A stretch of 64,000 bases of DNA from contig OX421962.1 of assembly GCA_949128115.1 (NCBI GenBank), forward strand, positions 61,421,787 to 61,485,786. The letters run 5' to 3'. The stretch's first letter is position 1, and each line of letters begins with the position of its first letter. The stretch comes from Anaspis maculata. Taxonomy: Eukaryota > Arthropoda > Insecta > Coleoptera > Scraptiidae. Shown here piece by piece: positions 12,479 to 24,868 of this stretch. The notes under the pieces are model-generated. The model did no database searches and was not told the DNA's origin. It saw only the letters and a list, made by a program, of their open reading frames with translations. The position numbers and the translations under genes are program-made.

Positions 12479-13557
12479 CCATTGAAAGAAGGATGGAAGA
12501 ATTTTTTCAATTTATTCAAGTATGTGGTTGTGTTATTTTGTAAAGTGTAATTTTTTCTGCTGTTGCTGAAATGGAAAATAAATATTATATTATATTATAT
12601 TCTATTACATTGTTATATTATTATGTAGACGAGCTCAAGAAAACGTAGGTCTTATGTCGAAAACACAACGAAGGCAGGTTGCCGGTAGGAGAAATGGGAG
12701 CCGATGTTTCCATTTTTTTTTCATGTCCAATACTAGTAATTTGGAGATGTACGTGTAAGTATATTTTGTTTATAGTCGACTGCTAATCGTCCTCAAAGGC
12801 ATTAGGTATCGAGCCAAAACAGATAAAATTCGATCAGGGAAAATGAAGTCGGTATCGGTAGATATCGAATATAAATATGGCGACCAAGAGCAACCAGTTC
12901 GAAAATTAGAATGTCTATAGGTACCTACGATACAAAAGTTAATTCCGAGTTTCATGAAAATCGTTCAACTGAATAACTAAAGATTTCAATATGGCTGCCA
13001 AAATAGCGGCAAAACCAGAAAACCCAGCTTGAAAATAAGAAGGTCATTTTCATAGGGCCGATAAATCCATCATGTTCACAGCATCGACGCAGATACATTA
13101 TTATGTTCGTAACGCGGAAAGCTCATAATCTGTAGTTTTGTTGTTGTAGTTTGTTGAGTAGTTTTCCACTTTGACGCATACGTGTGTATGTGTGGATGTG
13201 CGTATTTGTCAGTTTTTTGTCCCTCGATTTATTTCTAAACCGCCAGATCGCTTTCCACCAAATTTGGTATGCACGTAGGGCGTAGGGTCTATGGTAGAAA
13301 TAAAGGTGAAAATAAGCTTTTCAACGTGTCTGTCAGAGGGAAAGGTTACTGCCGAAGAGTGACAGGAGACTTTGATGCAACGATTTTGATTTTTAATAAA
13401 AACTCTATTCAAAACATGTAAAAGTTGGGACATATGTCATCTGTCAGAAAATATAAGCTGTCTGCTGTCTCGAGAGTACCCAACGGATTTTGACCAAATC
13501 TGATTTGCAGCAAAAGTACCCACCAGGGACCCAATAGTCCGGCTGGTAAGAGGAACC
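12479..13557. other. Dispersed repeat remnants, no gene
   Basis: Bases 12770-12850 resemble 590-660. The block 13130-13440 ('acgcatacgtgtgtatgtg', 'ccaccaaatttggtatgcac') has the texture of the 'query-strand' parts of the long palindromes downstream. No coding support. Confidence 0.4.
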
Positions 13558-14975
13558 ACCTTGCATTTTAGAAACAAGTGACGAAATTTGGCACACTTGT
13601 TCACTAGACCCTACTCTTCGATTTAAGAAATGTTGCCACCATCTGCGGAGATCGTGCAGACACTTTATACAGGGTTCAGTAGAAAAAATTTGTTGAAAAA
13701 TCGTAAATCGTGAACCATAACCGGTGGACGTATGTAAATCGGGATATTGATGACTGATTCCATGCCCATGAAGATGCTGCAAACTGTTTTGAAATATTTT
13801 GAGGCGTTTCCGAAAAACGTTGGAAGAAGTGAAATTTCTTTAACTTTTTTCTTTTTTCAATAAATCAGTTGTTTTTGAAGATATTGAGCTGCAACTTGAT
13901 ATTCCGGCAAACAAATATGTTTTTAATAAAACGCGATGTGGAGCCATCGACAAAGCCTGCTAGATTCGAAACTAAGATCTTCAACTTTTTTTCCATCGTG
14001 AGCGCCATCTTCAAATTGCCCTTCGAAATATCAAGCTGTAGCAACACTTTCGACGTCCCTCCTGCAGAAGTAGGATGGAAAAATCCATTTCGGTTCAACT
14101 TGAAACTACAGCAGACATTCCTCCGAACTCTTTCACTATCAATTGGTAGCATTTTTGGTAACAAATTTTCTTCAATCGGGTTTGAAGGGACGACGTGACC
14201 CTGCCGTTTTTGCTTTTTTCACAAAAATCGAAGCAAACTTTTTGTTCAACTGTTTGCCAAAAGAACACCACTTGGTTGATGATGATGAAATTCAGTGACT
14301 GGCTGCACAAAATAATGTGGATTATAATGTGGTCAACATCTCATCGATCCGAAGTTCCATTTGGTGATGATTATCACCTAGGTTGAAAGAAATCAAGAAA
14401 AACTAACTTGATAACGTTTCTTGGCCGAAGAGGTCATTGCTGCAATTCAGGACCTGGTTTTCCACAATAAAATGAACGCGTGTGTCCAATAAAGTCGTTA
14501 CCTGTTGTTTTTTCAACAATTTCACGAAGGGCAATTTGAAGATGGCGCTCACGATGGAATAAAAGTTGAAGATCTTAGTTTCGAATCTAGCAGGCTTTGT
14601 CGATGGCTCCACATCGCGTTTCATTAAAAACATATTTGTTTGCCGGAATATCAAGTTGCAGCTCGATATCTCCAAAAACAACTGATTTATTGAAACAAGA
14701 AAAAAGTTGAAGAAATTTCACTTCTTCCAACGTATTTTGGAAACGCCTCCAGATATTTCAAAACTGTTTGCAGCATCTTCATGGGCATGGAATCAATCAT
14801 CAATATCCTGATTTCCATACGTCCATCGGTTATGGTTCACGATTTACGATTTTTGAACCCTGTATAAAGTGTCTGCACGATCTCCGCAGATGGTGGCAAC
14901 ATTTCTTAAATCGAAGAGTAGGGTCTAGTGAACAAGTGTGCCAAATTTCGTCGCTTGTCTCGAAAATGCAAGGTG
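13558..14975. repeat. Long inverted repeat A (about 0.46-kb arms)
   Basis: Bases 13558-14026 are the near-perfect reverse complement of 14522-14975. Both start from 'accttgcattt' and run through 'ccatgcccatgaagatgctg' to 'gagcgccatcttcaaattgc'. The right arm lacks about 20 bp present in the left arm near 13680-13700. The unpaired centre is 14027-14521. Frames over the arms are mirror images and not evidence of genes. Confidence 0.92.
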
Positions 14976-15068
14976 AGTCCCATTCATGTAGCTTAACGTC
15001 CGGACTACAATGGATAAAGTGCAGCTCTGATGAGATCAGGCATGCAAACTTGAAAAAATTAAAAAGGA

Positions 15069-16786
15069 CCCCGCACGATTCCTATAGAAAATGGGTCTCG
15101 GTCAAATTTCCTAATTTTTTTATATGTTGTAGCCCAATTTGACACGAGCCAAAAACCATCGTCCGTTACCCAAAATAATGGACAGTTTTTTTTCTATAAG
15201 GGGTTGAAGATGGGTTATTTCAAGGTAAAGAGATATGTTCCAACATGAGTGAGAACATTTCAACGCCCTTTCCAACATATATGGCTCATGACAATTCCCT
15301 TTTTCTTTTGTGAAAAAATCAACCCCCTCCCTCACCCCCAACCCCTACTTGTGAGTATCAAATTCGAAATTACGTTTTAAAGTCATGCAGATGATTCTAT
15401 TTTATCGAATTATGAATTTTGGCATAAATTGTTTTTCCAACCCCCAAATAGGGGGTGGGGTTGAAAAAAAAACCATCGGTCAATTCGGCTGAATTTCTGA
15501 TATTGTGCTTCATCAGTTACGCTGAACAAGATGACCAAGGGAAAACTCAATCGTATGACCAGTTTTCACCCCACAGAGGGTTGAAGTTGACTATAATGAA
15601 GCATAAAACATTCTTCCATCTCATAAACCAAATGAATGAAAATAGTGGACTTTTATATCATCTTGTTTTGTAAAAATGTCTATTCTTCAAAAATAATTTC
15701 AACCCCGTCTCTCATCCCCTATCCTTGTTTCTGAACATCATATTTGAAATAAATCTTGGAAATGTAGGAAAAGGTCTACGGTCGGATTCTCTGTATCTGA
15801 TTGTGAATTCCCTCTCAAAATTCACTTTTACCATTATGCTTATGTTAGCACCTTTACAGCAGGGTGGGACATACATTTGATTTGATGATTTTTTTGCCTG
15901 GATTATTGTTAAAAATATTGGTGTTCCTATATTATCCTATTTTTCTTTTGTACGGATACACATCTATTTATAGTTTAGATTGAGGAATTTAATGTCATTT
16001 GAAGCGAAAGCTGCTTAATCAAGGCAAAATATTATGTCACGCTCTTATTCTAGCTACTGCGACTATTTGAAGGATGAAATAAAAATTAATATGATTTTCA
16101 AGATTTATTTCGAATATGATGTTTAGAAACAAGGATAGGGGATGAAGGACGGGGTTGAAAGTATTTTTGAAGAATAGACATTTTTACGAAACAAGATGAT
16201 ATGAAAGTCCACTATTTCCATTCATTTGATTTATGACATGGAAGAATGTTTTATGCGTCATTATAGTCAACTTCAACCCCCTGTGGGGTGGAAACTGGTC
16301 ATACGAATGAGTTTTCCCTTGGTAATCTTGTTTAGCGTAACTGGTAAGGCACAATATCAGAAATTCAGCCGAATTGACCGATGGTTTTTTTTTCAACCCC
16401 ACCCCCTATTTGGGGGTTGGAAAAACAATTTGTGCCAAAATTCATAATTCGACAAAATAGCATCATCTGCATGACTTTCAAACGTAATTTCGAATTTGAT
16501 ACCCACAAGTAGGAGTTGGGGGTGAGGGAGGGGGTTGATTTTTTCATAAAAGAAAAAGGGAATTGTCATGAGCCATATGTGTTAGAAAGGACGTTGAAAT
16601 GTTCTCACTTACGTTGGAACATATTTTTTCACCTAGAAAGAACTCATCTTCAACCCCTTATAGAAAAAAAACTGTCCATTATTTTGGGTAACGGATGATG
16701 GTTTTTGGCTCGTGTCAAATTGGGTTACAACATATAAAAAAATTAGGGAATTTGACCGAGACCCATTTTCCATATGAATCGTGCGG
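15069..16786. repeat. Long inverted repeat B (about 0.69-kb arms)
   Basis: The arms 15069-15762 and 16099-16786 are complementary at about 90% by eye. The outer end is 'gaccccgcacgattc' and the inner end 'ataaatcttg'. The loop is about 336 bp. The arms contain 'gggggtggggttgaaaaaaa' and 'gggtgagggagggggttgat' tracts. The same family recurs at 55.36-56.45 kb. Confidence 0.92.
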
Positions 16787-16795
16787 GGTCATTTT

Positions 16796-19010
16796 CTACA
16801 CTTCTGAGCAAAAGTTAAGGGCCACTTTTTCAAATGTGAATAACTCACAAACACATTTTTTGATTTTGACGAATTTTCGCACAGAGGTGGTCTTATGTGT
16901 TGTAAAGACAAGTGTGAAGTGGCGCACTCACCAATCCATAGGTTTGTGGTAGAGAGGTCTTCGACTGTTGCTTTGCAGAAATGCGTAATTTTTAGTGAAA
17001 TCAAAGCATTGGATTTTGGACAAAATGGAGGTTCATCCAATAAAAAACGTCTAGTTTGCTTTGTTACAATGTTCTTAAGCAAGTACCATGCTAAGTTTGT
17101 TCATTGACATCATTCATCTTCAAATTTTGACCATCAATCTCTTCTTATGGCTTAAACAATGTGCGAGGCACTACTTTGCGTGATTTTGGTTGCATACAGT
17201 TCAGTCGTGTATTTCTTGTGATTTTGCGTCAACGTTTTGTGATTTTGGCCACTCTTGAGCCTCAAAAATAATAAATCCTTCAAGCAGACTGTTACTAAAG
17301 AACAAAAACAAGAGATTAAAGCTCACAAAAATGTCAAAATCTTGAGCATTGACAAGAAATAAGTCATAATTTTCATCACATGCCGATTAAACACCTCTAC
17401 GCAGTGACCAAAGAAGAAATAATGAATTTCTTCAGTTCTTTTGGGGAAAAGACATTTACGGGGTGTCGCCAAGAGGCCAAGCGCAAAAACTATGAGTGAC
17501 AACCTTGACTGATCATTTGCCATCAATATTCAAGAGTTTAAATCACTTTAACGCCATCAGGCCCTTTCGAATGCGAAGATGTTGAAAAATTAACTTCAAG
17601 TTTGTTGCTCTGCACTGAGTGAACCCATGGACGGATATGGATGATGGCCATACTCAGAGATATGCATAAGCCTTGTGTTTGAGTGTAGAAACCACCAAGA
17701 GGATCTGACGACGCAAAAAAAAATCAAAATCGGAGTTTGTTTTAACCTCTGCAGTGTGGAAAAAAGCTCAAATCGAATGACGTTCTCAATCGGAACTGTC
17801 GTCTTCCGTAATCGTACAGGAACTGATCAAAAAGATTCCTGCCCACACCATGATGGAGCCACCCCTAAACGGAATCCTGAGTGAAATGCAATCTGCATGA
17901 GACCACTGTCCACGACGACATCATACACGATCCCACCAGTCGTTTCCTGTCAGGGAGATACGTGTTTTACCGAGTGTTTTACCTTTGTCGTTTTTGACCA
18001 GTCCCTGTACAATTACGAAAAACGAACAATCGCGATTGAGAACTTATTCGATTTTAGCTGTTTTTCACACTGCAGAGGTTCAAACAATGCTTGCGTCGTC
18101 AGATACTCTTGGTGGTTTCTACACTAAAACACAAGGCTTACGCATATTTCTGAGTATGGCCATCATCCATTTCCGTCCCTGGGTTCACTCAGTGCAGCGC
18201 AACAAACTTGAAGTTAGTTTTTCAACTTCTTCGCATTCGAGAGAGTCTGATGGCGTTAGAGTGATTTAAATTCTTGAATATTGATGGCAAATGATCAATC
18301 AAGGTTGTCACTCATCGTTTTTGCGCTTGGCCTCTTGGCGACACCCCGTAAATGTTTTCTCCCCAAAAGAACTGAAGAAATTCACCATTTCTTCTTTGGT
18401 CATTGTAGAGGTATTTTATCGGCATGTGATGAAAATTATGACTTATTTCTTGTCAATACTCAAGATTTTGACATTTTTGTGAGCTTTTTTCTCTTGTTTT
18501 TGTTCTTTAGTAACAGTCTGCATGAAGGATTTATTGTTTTTGAGGCTCAAGAGTGGCCAAAATCACAAAACGTTGACGCAAAATCACAAGAAATACACGA
18601 CTGAACTGTATGCAACCAAAATCACGCAAAGTAGTGCCTCACACATTGTTTAAGCCATAAGAAGAGATTGATGGTCAAAATTTGAAGATGAATGATGTCA
18701 ATGAACAAACTTAGCATGGTACTTGCTTAAGAACATTGTAACAAAGCAAACTAGACGTTTTTTATTGGATGAACCTCCATTTTGTCCAAAATCCAATGCT
18801 TTGATTTCACTAAAAATTACGCATTTCTGCAAAGCAACAGTCGAAGACCTCTCTACCACAAACCTATGGATTGGTGAGTGCGCCACTTCACACTTGTCTT
18901 TACAACACATAAGACCACCTCTGTGCGAAAATTCGTCAAAATCAAAAGAAGCGTTTGTGAGTTATTCATAATTGAAAAAGTGACCCTCAACTTTTGCTCT
19001 GAAGTGTATA
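16796..19010. repeat. Long inverted repeat C (about 1.04-kb arms, 150-bp loop)
   Basis: The left arm 16796-17838 pairs with 17990-19010 almost throughout. Shared landmarks are 'acttctgagcaaaagtt', 'gcatggtacttgcttaagaa' and 'ggcaaatgatcaatcaaggt'. This is the longest arm in the window, with a short loop (about 17839-17989), so a transcript could fold into a kilobase-long duplex. It abuts element B by about 10 bp. Confidence 0.92.
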
Positions 19011-19064
19011 TGGAGTTTCCCCTAGGGCCTTGGCGGACAAACCACAAACCACACCAGACCATCA

Positions 19065-19130
19065 GACCAGAAGTACACAGACACGTGTTTCGCCCCTGTC
19101 GGGGGCTCATCAGTGCGGAGGCATCCAGTC
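19065..19130 (-). ncRNA. Hammerhead ribozyme-like motif (type I)
   Basis: On the minus strand, CTGATGAG (19106-19113) is followed by a stem II of five perfect pairs (gcccc/ggggc, loop cgaca), then GAAAC (19087-19091), a minimal stem III (cac/gtg) and the cleavage triplet GTC (19080-19082). Stem I pairs gca with tgt next to the core and, after an internal loop, gactgga (19124-19130) with tctggtc (19065-19071). All invariant core positions of the hammerhead are present. Very short stem III is known in hammerheads of Penelope-like elements and retrozymes. Activity is inferred, and a flanking retroelement was not recognised. Confidence 0.7.
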
Positions 19131-20145
19131 TTCTCATATATGTGAGTCTCCCAAGCGGCGTCATCTATCGCTGACCATCGCTGCTCCTGGCGACAGTGTG
19201 GCTTTACGTGAAATTTGTGTTCAATTTCCTTGCCTGCCTGAAGCTTTTGGAATAAAGCATCACGGAATTATTTTAATATAATTAATTTGGATTGATAATT
19301 CAATGGAATGAAAAATAATTATCCTCTATAGAACCTTGCAGGAAAGGCGCCATAATGAGAAGTCCCGCGAAATCTCGAAAAAAAACTGTAAAATGACCGT
19401 AACGCTGCCCATATTTTGACCAGAGCAACTCGCTTTTAATGCAGGACTCTACTCAAAAATTCATTCCTGCTCGGGGATCAACTTTTTTCAAAAAATTACA
19501 ACCGGAGAAGGATTACAACTGATATCGAAAGTAGATTGGATTGGGCGTCATGTAGACCCATGTTCAAAGGCGACACGGTTCTGGTTTTCCAACGATAATT
19601 TTTTCAAAATGAAATTTTCACAATTCCGTGACTTTGAAAAAACTGCAGTGCTAACTTCGACATTTGCGAGCCCACGAAATATTCATTTTAGGTGCAGACA
19701 TGCTGGGAATGAAAGTTGGAGAAAAGATTGAGTTAATTTTTGGGGGGAAAACTTTTGAAATTGGACCCACGCCACGGTTCAAATTCAAATTTTCCTGACA
19801 AAATTTCTAATTTCCTGCAAATTATTTTCAATCTTTCTTTCTAATTCCAACGTCTACTAATTCACTTTTTCGTGTCTACGAGAAATCATTTTTGGTACCT
19901 TTTTTTGAAAATAAAAAGTTCAAATTTGGCATGCGACTTCCTTGAGGAAAGATGCATTGTCGATGCTATCTGGTTTTTGAATTTTCAAAAATCAAAATCA
20001 AAAATTTTCAATTTTTTTTGGAAATTTCAAAAATTTGATAGCAATGCCCGTACATTTTCTTTTTGGAAGAGTTTCTACTTGACGAAAGAAGTAAAATAAA
20101 ACCGATTCCCGTCAACAACTTTTTTAGTCGCATCAGAAACCCCTT
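19131..20145. other. Repeat copies sharing the 'tgcagacatgctggg' block
   Basis: Bases 19430-19790 are the inverted counterpart of 23640-23910 (shared: 'gcagacatgctgggaatg', 'tgggtccaatttc', 'gaaaaaactgcag'). They are a direct relative of 25310-25580 and match 26290-26350 inverted. This is a dispersed family with four copies in the window. No coding. Confidence 0.7.
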
Positions 20146-20247
20146 AAGGCTGGTTCATCAACCGCGCCCGCGCTCACGTCGACGCTCGCGCCGAGTTCAG
20201 TGGGTTTCTCAGTCAGACTTTATTTTATTTTGACCATAATCTTTATA

Positions 20248-22374
20248 TACAGGGTGGTCCAGGTTTTAGTCGACAAACTTTGCAGGCTGATAGAGGATAA
20301 AAAAAGAAGTCGACTCACCCCAAAAAGTACCTATCTAAAATGCATATTAAAAAAGTTACAGGCCTTCAAAGTTGCAGAAAAAAATTGTTTTTTTCTTGAT
20401 AACTTTTGAACAGCTTGACCGATTTCGCTCAAATTTTGCACATATGGTTAACAAACACGTCCTCAGTGATTTCTTGAAAAAATTTTTGTCAGAATGACGC
20501 AGTGCCGTAGATATGGGGGGTACTAATCCTCTTACCCCCCTACTTTCTACACCACTGGATATTTTGGAAAACCGTTAAAAGTATTGAATTTGGCGTTCAA
20601 TTTTGAAGAGAAAATTGGCGTATCATTGCTACATTTGGAGAAGCGGTTTAGGAGATATTTGTGTTTAAAGGTTCAAAAACACCGAATCACGCAAATGTTT
20701 CAAAATTCGAGCAAGCTTTGATTCATTCACTTCCAATAACTTTTTTTTCAACGTAAAGTTCATTGATTCATAATTTAGCTCATGAGAAATTGAAAATTGG
20801 TTGTGAAAACTCATGATTTCAGTAACATGACCAATAAGAAACAATGGACCCTTGGTTCTTGTTCTTATTACTAAACTTCCCAACTATCAGTAAGTGAATA
20901 GGTACCTATTGAATATTCAATTGTTACTGAAATTATGAATTTTCATACCAGTTTTCAATTTCTCATGAGCCAAATTATGGATCAATAAACTTAAAATTGA
21001 AAAAAAAGTTGAAAGTGAATGGGTCAAAGCTTGCTCGAATTTTGAAACATTTGCGTAATTCGGTGTTTTTGAACCTTTAAACACAAATATCTCAGAAACC
21101 GCTGCTCCAAATGTAGCAATGACACGCCAATTTTCTCTTCAAAATTGAACGCCAAATTCAATGCTTTCAACGGTTTTTCAAAATATCCAGTGGCGTAGAA
21201 AGTAGGGGGATAAGAGGGTCAGTACCCCCCCATATCTACGGCACTGCGTCATTCTGACAGAATTTTTTTCAAGAAATCACTGGGGACGTGTTTGTTAACC
21301 ATATCGATACCTGTCGGCAAAAACATCGTAAGCAACACAAATACATTTTTTCAGGAAACCACTTTTTCTATCTATCATAGTTGGATCTGTCCAACGGTGA
21401 TGAATTTTTGAATGAGGCTTTTTGGTCCAGATATATGACTCAATATGATTCAGTTTACTTGAACCTTGATCCTGTGATGATGTTATGTTACTTACGATAG
21501 TTTGTTGAGTCCGATTGTAACTTCACTTCAATTTTTTTCTATCGTAAGTGACACGCTTACGATGTTCTTCCTGAACTTTATTGAGTTCACTTGCGGGAAC
21601 CATTCCAATTATGAACAGTATTATGATACTATATTGTTATACAAGCTTCATAAGATATAGTATTGTCACACGACTGATTTTGGATGACGAGAAATAGGAT
21701 GGTAAGACACCTTCTGAGACACGAAGAACTAGTTCGCCATAATACTCGAGGCGGAGATGGGAATAAAGAGTCGCAGAGGTAGACCCAGGTTAGATTACTT
21801 CACATACTTTTCAGAATAACTATAAGAGAGCTACGTTCTTAAGTTCTACGCTATCCTCAGGATTTAAATGAACCATTCTGCACTTACGATAAACCATAAA
21901 ATATTGCAGGTGACACAAAGTTATCGTAACCAGCATTCACTTACGATAGTCTTGCGGGACTTGCACAGTACTTACGATAAATTCCACAAAGTGCGTTCAT
22001 TTTGCAACCCAGGATGAGGGTTACGATATTTCGAAGTAGCTGTAAATCACCTAAATTGCTCTAAATCGCGACAATGTTGTTACAGGATAATAGTTGATAA
22101 CCAGATTAGTAAGAAAATAACAGAATTCGAATTTTGAACAAAGTGTGGCTTACGATGTTTTGGCCGACAGGTATCGATATGTGCAAAATTTGAGCGAAAT
22201 CGGTGAAGCTGTTCCAAAGTTATCAAGAAAAAAACAATTTTTTTCTGCAACTTTGAAAGCCTGTAACTCTTTTAATATGCATTTTAGATATGTACTTTTT
22301 GGGGTGAGTCAACTTCTTTTTTTATCCTCTATCAGCCTGCAAAGTTTGTCGACTAAAACCTGGACCACCCTGTA
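20248..22374. repeat. Foldback element, arms interrupted by a later insertion
   Basis: The left end tacagggtggtccaggtttt matches the right end aaaacctggaccaccctgta. Inner parts pair as 20420-20870 with about 20930-21300 ('gcgtcattctgacag', 'agtaccccccatatc'). The right arm is split by the insertion at 21305-22176 and resumes at 'gtgcaaaatttgagcgaaat'. Confidence 0.9.
21305..22176. mobile_element. 872-bp TIR element with repeated TTACGAT subterminal motif, ATAT target-site duplication
   Basis: Inverted ends cgatacctgtcggc(a)aaaacatcgtaagc / gcttacgatgttttggccgacaggtatcg are flanked by ATAT (21301-21304, 22177-22180). ATAT occurs once in the uninterrupted mirror arm, which supports insertion. 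The word TTACGAT or its complement occurs about ten times (near 21325, 21492, 21541, 21557, 21883, 21922, 21941, 21972, 22021, 22150). No ORF of note. The superfamily is uncertain. Confidence 0.8.
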
Positions 22375-22656
22375 TATATATATATATATATACTTACGTG
22401 GTACGCAGTATCTATAAAAATGGGTACTTTATCAGAAAAGCTTACTTTACTTTGAAACTAAACAGCACTGCGATCGCCAATCAGTGAGATTGACAGTGAC
22501 ATTTCCAGCACAGCGAAAATCGTTCGGAAAGTGGTAGTTACTTTGCCTTACTTGATACCTCCACTCCAAAAATGCAAGAATCGCAGAATAGTGTAGTTCT
22601 CGAACGCGACCCAGTGCAAGCAAAATTTGAGCCAATGGGATTGAGGTTGACTCATA

Positions 22657-22975
22657 AGGTGCGTTCAGTCAGCTTATTTAGCCGCAAGTTTTAATTTTAG
22701 TCGTAAGCGCTGCATCGCTTATTGGCTGTTCTGAGGAGGCTGGTTCATAAGAGCCAATGGGCGTCGCTGCGCTTGCGACTAAAATGGGCGTTTTCCATTG
22801 AGCGACACAAGTCGACTTGTGTCGACACAAACCGACACAAACGCGTTCCATTTGATCTGTGTTCCTTTGTTTCATCGACACAAGCTAACACAACCTGACA
22901 CAAACCGACACAAATGTTTTAAATGGAAAGCGCCCAATTAAAACTTGCGGCTAAATAAGCTGACTGAACGCACCT
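22657..22975. mobile_element. 'aggtgcgttcag' PIF/Harbinger-like MITE, copy 1 (carries an insertion)
   Basis: The ends aggtgcgttcagtcagctta and its reverse complement bound a palindromic element. Relative to copies 2-4 (about 166 bp), this copy is longer by an insertion at 22786-22935 between 'gcgactaaaat' and 'taaaacttg'. Confidence 0.88.
22786..22935. mobile_element. 'gggcgttttccatt' MITE nested inside another MITE
   Basis: A 150-bp element with ends gggcgttttccatt / aaatggaaagcgccc and an AAT duplication (22783-22785, 22936-22938). The interior is rich in 'cgacacaa' words. A second family member with the same AAT duplication lies at 52301-52462. Removing it restores the host MITE exactly. 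Confidence 0.88.
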
Positions 22976-23010
22976 TTATTCGTCAGTTGCACGGTGCACG
23001 AGTCACGTAA

Positions 23011-23175
23011 AGGTGCGTTCAGTCAGCTTATTTAGCCGCAAGTTTTAATTTTAGTCGCAAGCCCTGCGACGCCCATTGGCTCTTATGGACCAGCCTCCTC
23101 GGAACAGCCAATAAGTGATGCAGCGCTTACGGCTAAAATTAAAATTGCGGCTAAATAAGCTGACTGAACGCACCT
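23011..23175. mobile_element. 'aggtgcgttcag' MITE, copy 2, TAA duplication
   Basis: 165 bp with about 75-bp nearly perfect inverted arms, flanked by TAA on both sides (23008-23010 and 23176-23178). Confidence 0.9.
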
Positions 23176-23974
23176 TAACGCAGTCACTTGAGAATAGTGT
23201 AGGGAGGAGGGCCGCGCCCCGCGCCTAGTGAGGAGACGAAGCCGACCAAGTCAGCAGGCGGCACTTTTTTGCCTGGAACGTCAGCGGAGCGTCGACGGCG
23301 TTCATGAACGTCGCAAATATTACAGCGGACGCCAGCGTAGCGCGAGCGTCGACGCGACGCGAGCGCGGGCGCAGTTGATGAACCAGCCTTTATCCTTTAT
23401 CGTCATCATTGTTATCGTTACTGAAAAATCCCGACAAAAATCGGTTGTGGCACCCCCAAAACTTCCCCGACGTGTAGCAAGGAATCGATGGAAATTTTAT
23501 AATGAGACGTCCCTTCGGGTAAGAAGTTAAGTTTTACATTTTCAACAGGGAAATTCCCGGGGAATTGAAAAGAAAAATTATTGGAAAATGTTCAAGAGCC
23601 AGTTACCTCTTGGTAAAAAAAAAGGTTAAAACTGTTCACGGGATAAAAAGTTGGTGACCGTGGGTCCGATTTCGAAAATTTTCCCTCCAAGAATTGATTC
23701 AATCTTTTCTCCAATTTCCATTCCCAGCATGTCTGCACCTAAAATGAATATTTCGTGGGGCTCACCTTACCGCATGTCAAAGTTTGCATTACAGTTTTTT
23801 TCCAAATTCACGGAATATGTGCTAATTTCATCTTGAAAAATTACCGTCGGAAAACCGGAACCGTGCCGATTTTGGAAATGGGTCTACACGACGCTCAGTT
23901 CAATACAGGGTGTCCGTTTTTCGAGACTAAGCATTGGTATCTCGCTTATCTTGAGGGATACAAAGTCGGTTAAA

Positions 23975-24770
23975 TTGGGAAAAAGTTGCGCATTTTTATG
24001 ACAATCAATGATCCAAAAAGAAATTTGACGTATCGATTTTCGTTTTTGAGATATTGTGAAAAAGCAGGAATTTGAATTTTTGTTTCAATTTTTTATCCAA
24101 CAAACGGTTGAAGGTGGCCTTTTCTAATCTAGACATTGTCAGGGCACTTTTTCAAGGGGAATCCAAAGCTACCAAAATCTTTATTCTAGCTTTCAAAGCA
24201 ACCGAGATACTCGCCGAGATACGACATTCAACTTTTTTCTCTAATGGGCGCCATATTGGATTTTGATATTTTTGAATACGGTATTCTTTTCTGGTTACAA
24301 CGATGTGCCACATGTCATTTATGAATAAATGTTTTAACATTTACGTTTTTTTCATTGTCGGTGCTGATTTTGTTTCCAAAGCACTCTTTGAAAAATAAAA
24401 AAAAATCTTGTTCAAAAGCATAGATTTAACAGTGGCATGTGACACATCGTTGTAACCAGAAAAAAAAATTATATTCAAAAATGTCAAAATCCAATATGGC
24501 ACCCATAAAAGAAAAAAAAGTTGAATGTCATATCTCGGTTGTTTTGAAAGCTAGAATGAAGATTTTGGCAACATTGAATTCCCCTTGGAAAAGTGCCTCC
24601 ACAATGTCTTAATTAGAAAAGGCTACCTCCAACCGTTTTTCAAATAAAAAATAAAAACAAAAATTACAAATTTTTATTTGTACTTTCGATTGTTATTTTC
24701 GATTACAATCTCGAAAACTAAAACTGACAAGTCAAATATCTTCTTGGATCATTGATCGTCATGAATATTC
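23975..24770. repeat. Long inverted repeat E (about 0.35-kb arms)
   Basis: The arms 23975-24320 and 24425-24770 pair (shared: 'ccaatatgg', 'tctagctttcaaa', 'tctggttacaacgatgtg'). The loop is about 100 bp. Bases just left of the left arm (23915-23960, 'gagactaagcattggtatct') belong to the block also seen at 370-480 and 26185-26275. Confidence 0.88.
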
Positions 24771-24868
24771 GTAACTTTTACTTTCCCGGCCCGTCCAAGG
24801 GAAAGTTATGTGATGATGCAGGATGCAGGAAAAAAGTTCTGACACGATAGCTGCCGAACCGATAGTCT

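Larger units (their letters stand above)
20146..23390. mobile_element. Composite TIR element with GC-rich ends, TTA target-site duplication, carrying nested insertions
   Basis: The ends aaggctggttcatcaaccgc (20146 on) and its mirror gttgatgaaccagcctt (ending 23390) continue as GC-rich inverted repeats (cgcccgcgctcacgtcgacg / cgcgacgcgagcgcgggcg). TTA flanks both sides, pointing to PIF/Harbinger. The interior is filled by a foldback element (20248-22374), an 872-bp element inside that, and two 'aggtgcgttcag' MITEs, one with its own insertion. Confidence 0.7.

Noticed and set aside
13444..18971. Pairs of identical proteins on opposite strands (for example MQHLHGHGI... at 13782- and 14768+; MCCKDKCEV... 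at 16895+ and 18910-)
   Set aside because: They are translations of the two arms of inverted repeats, with unmatched indels between arms and no recognisable domains.
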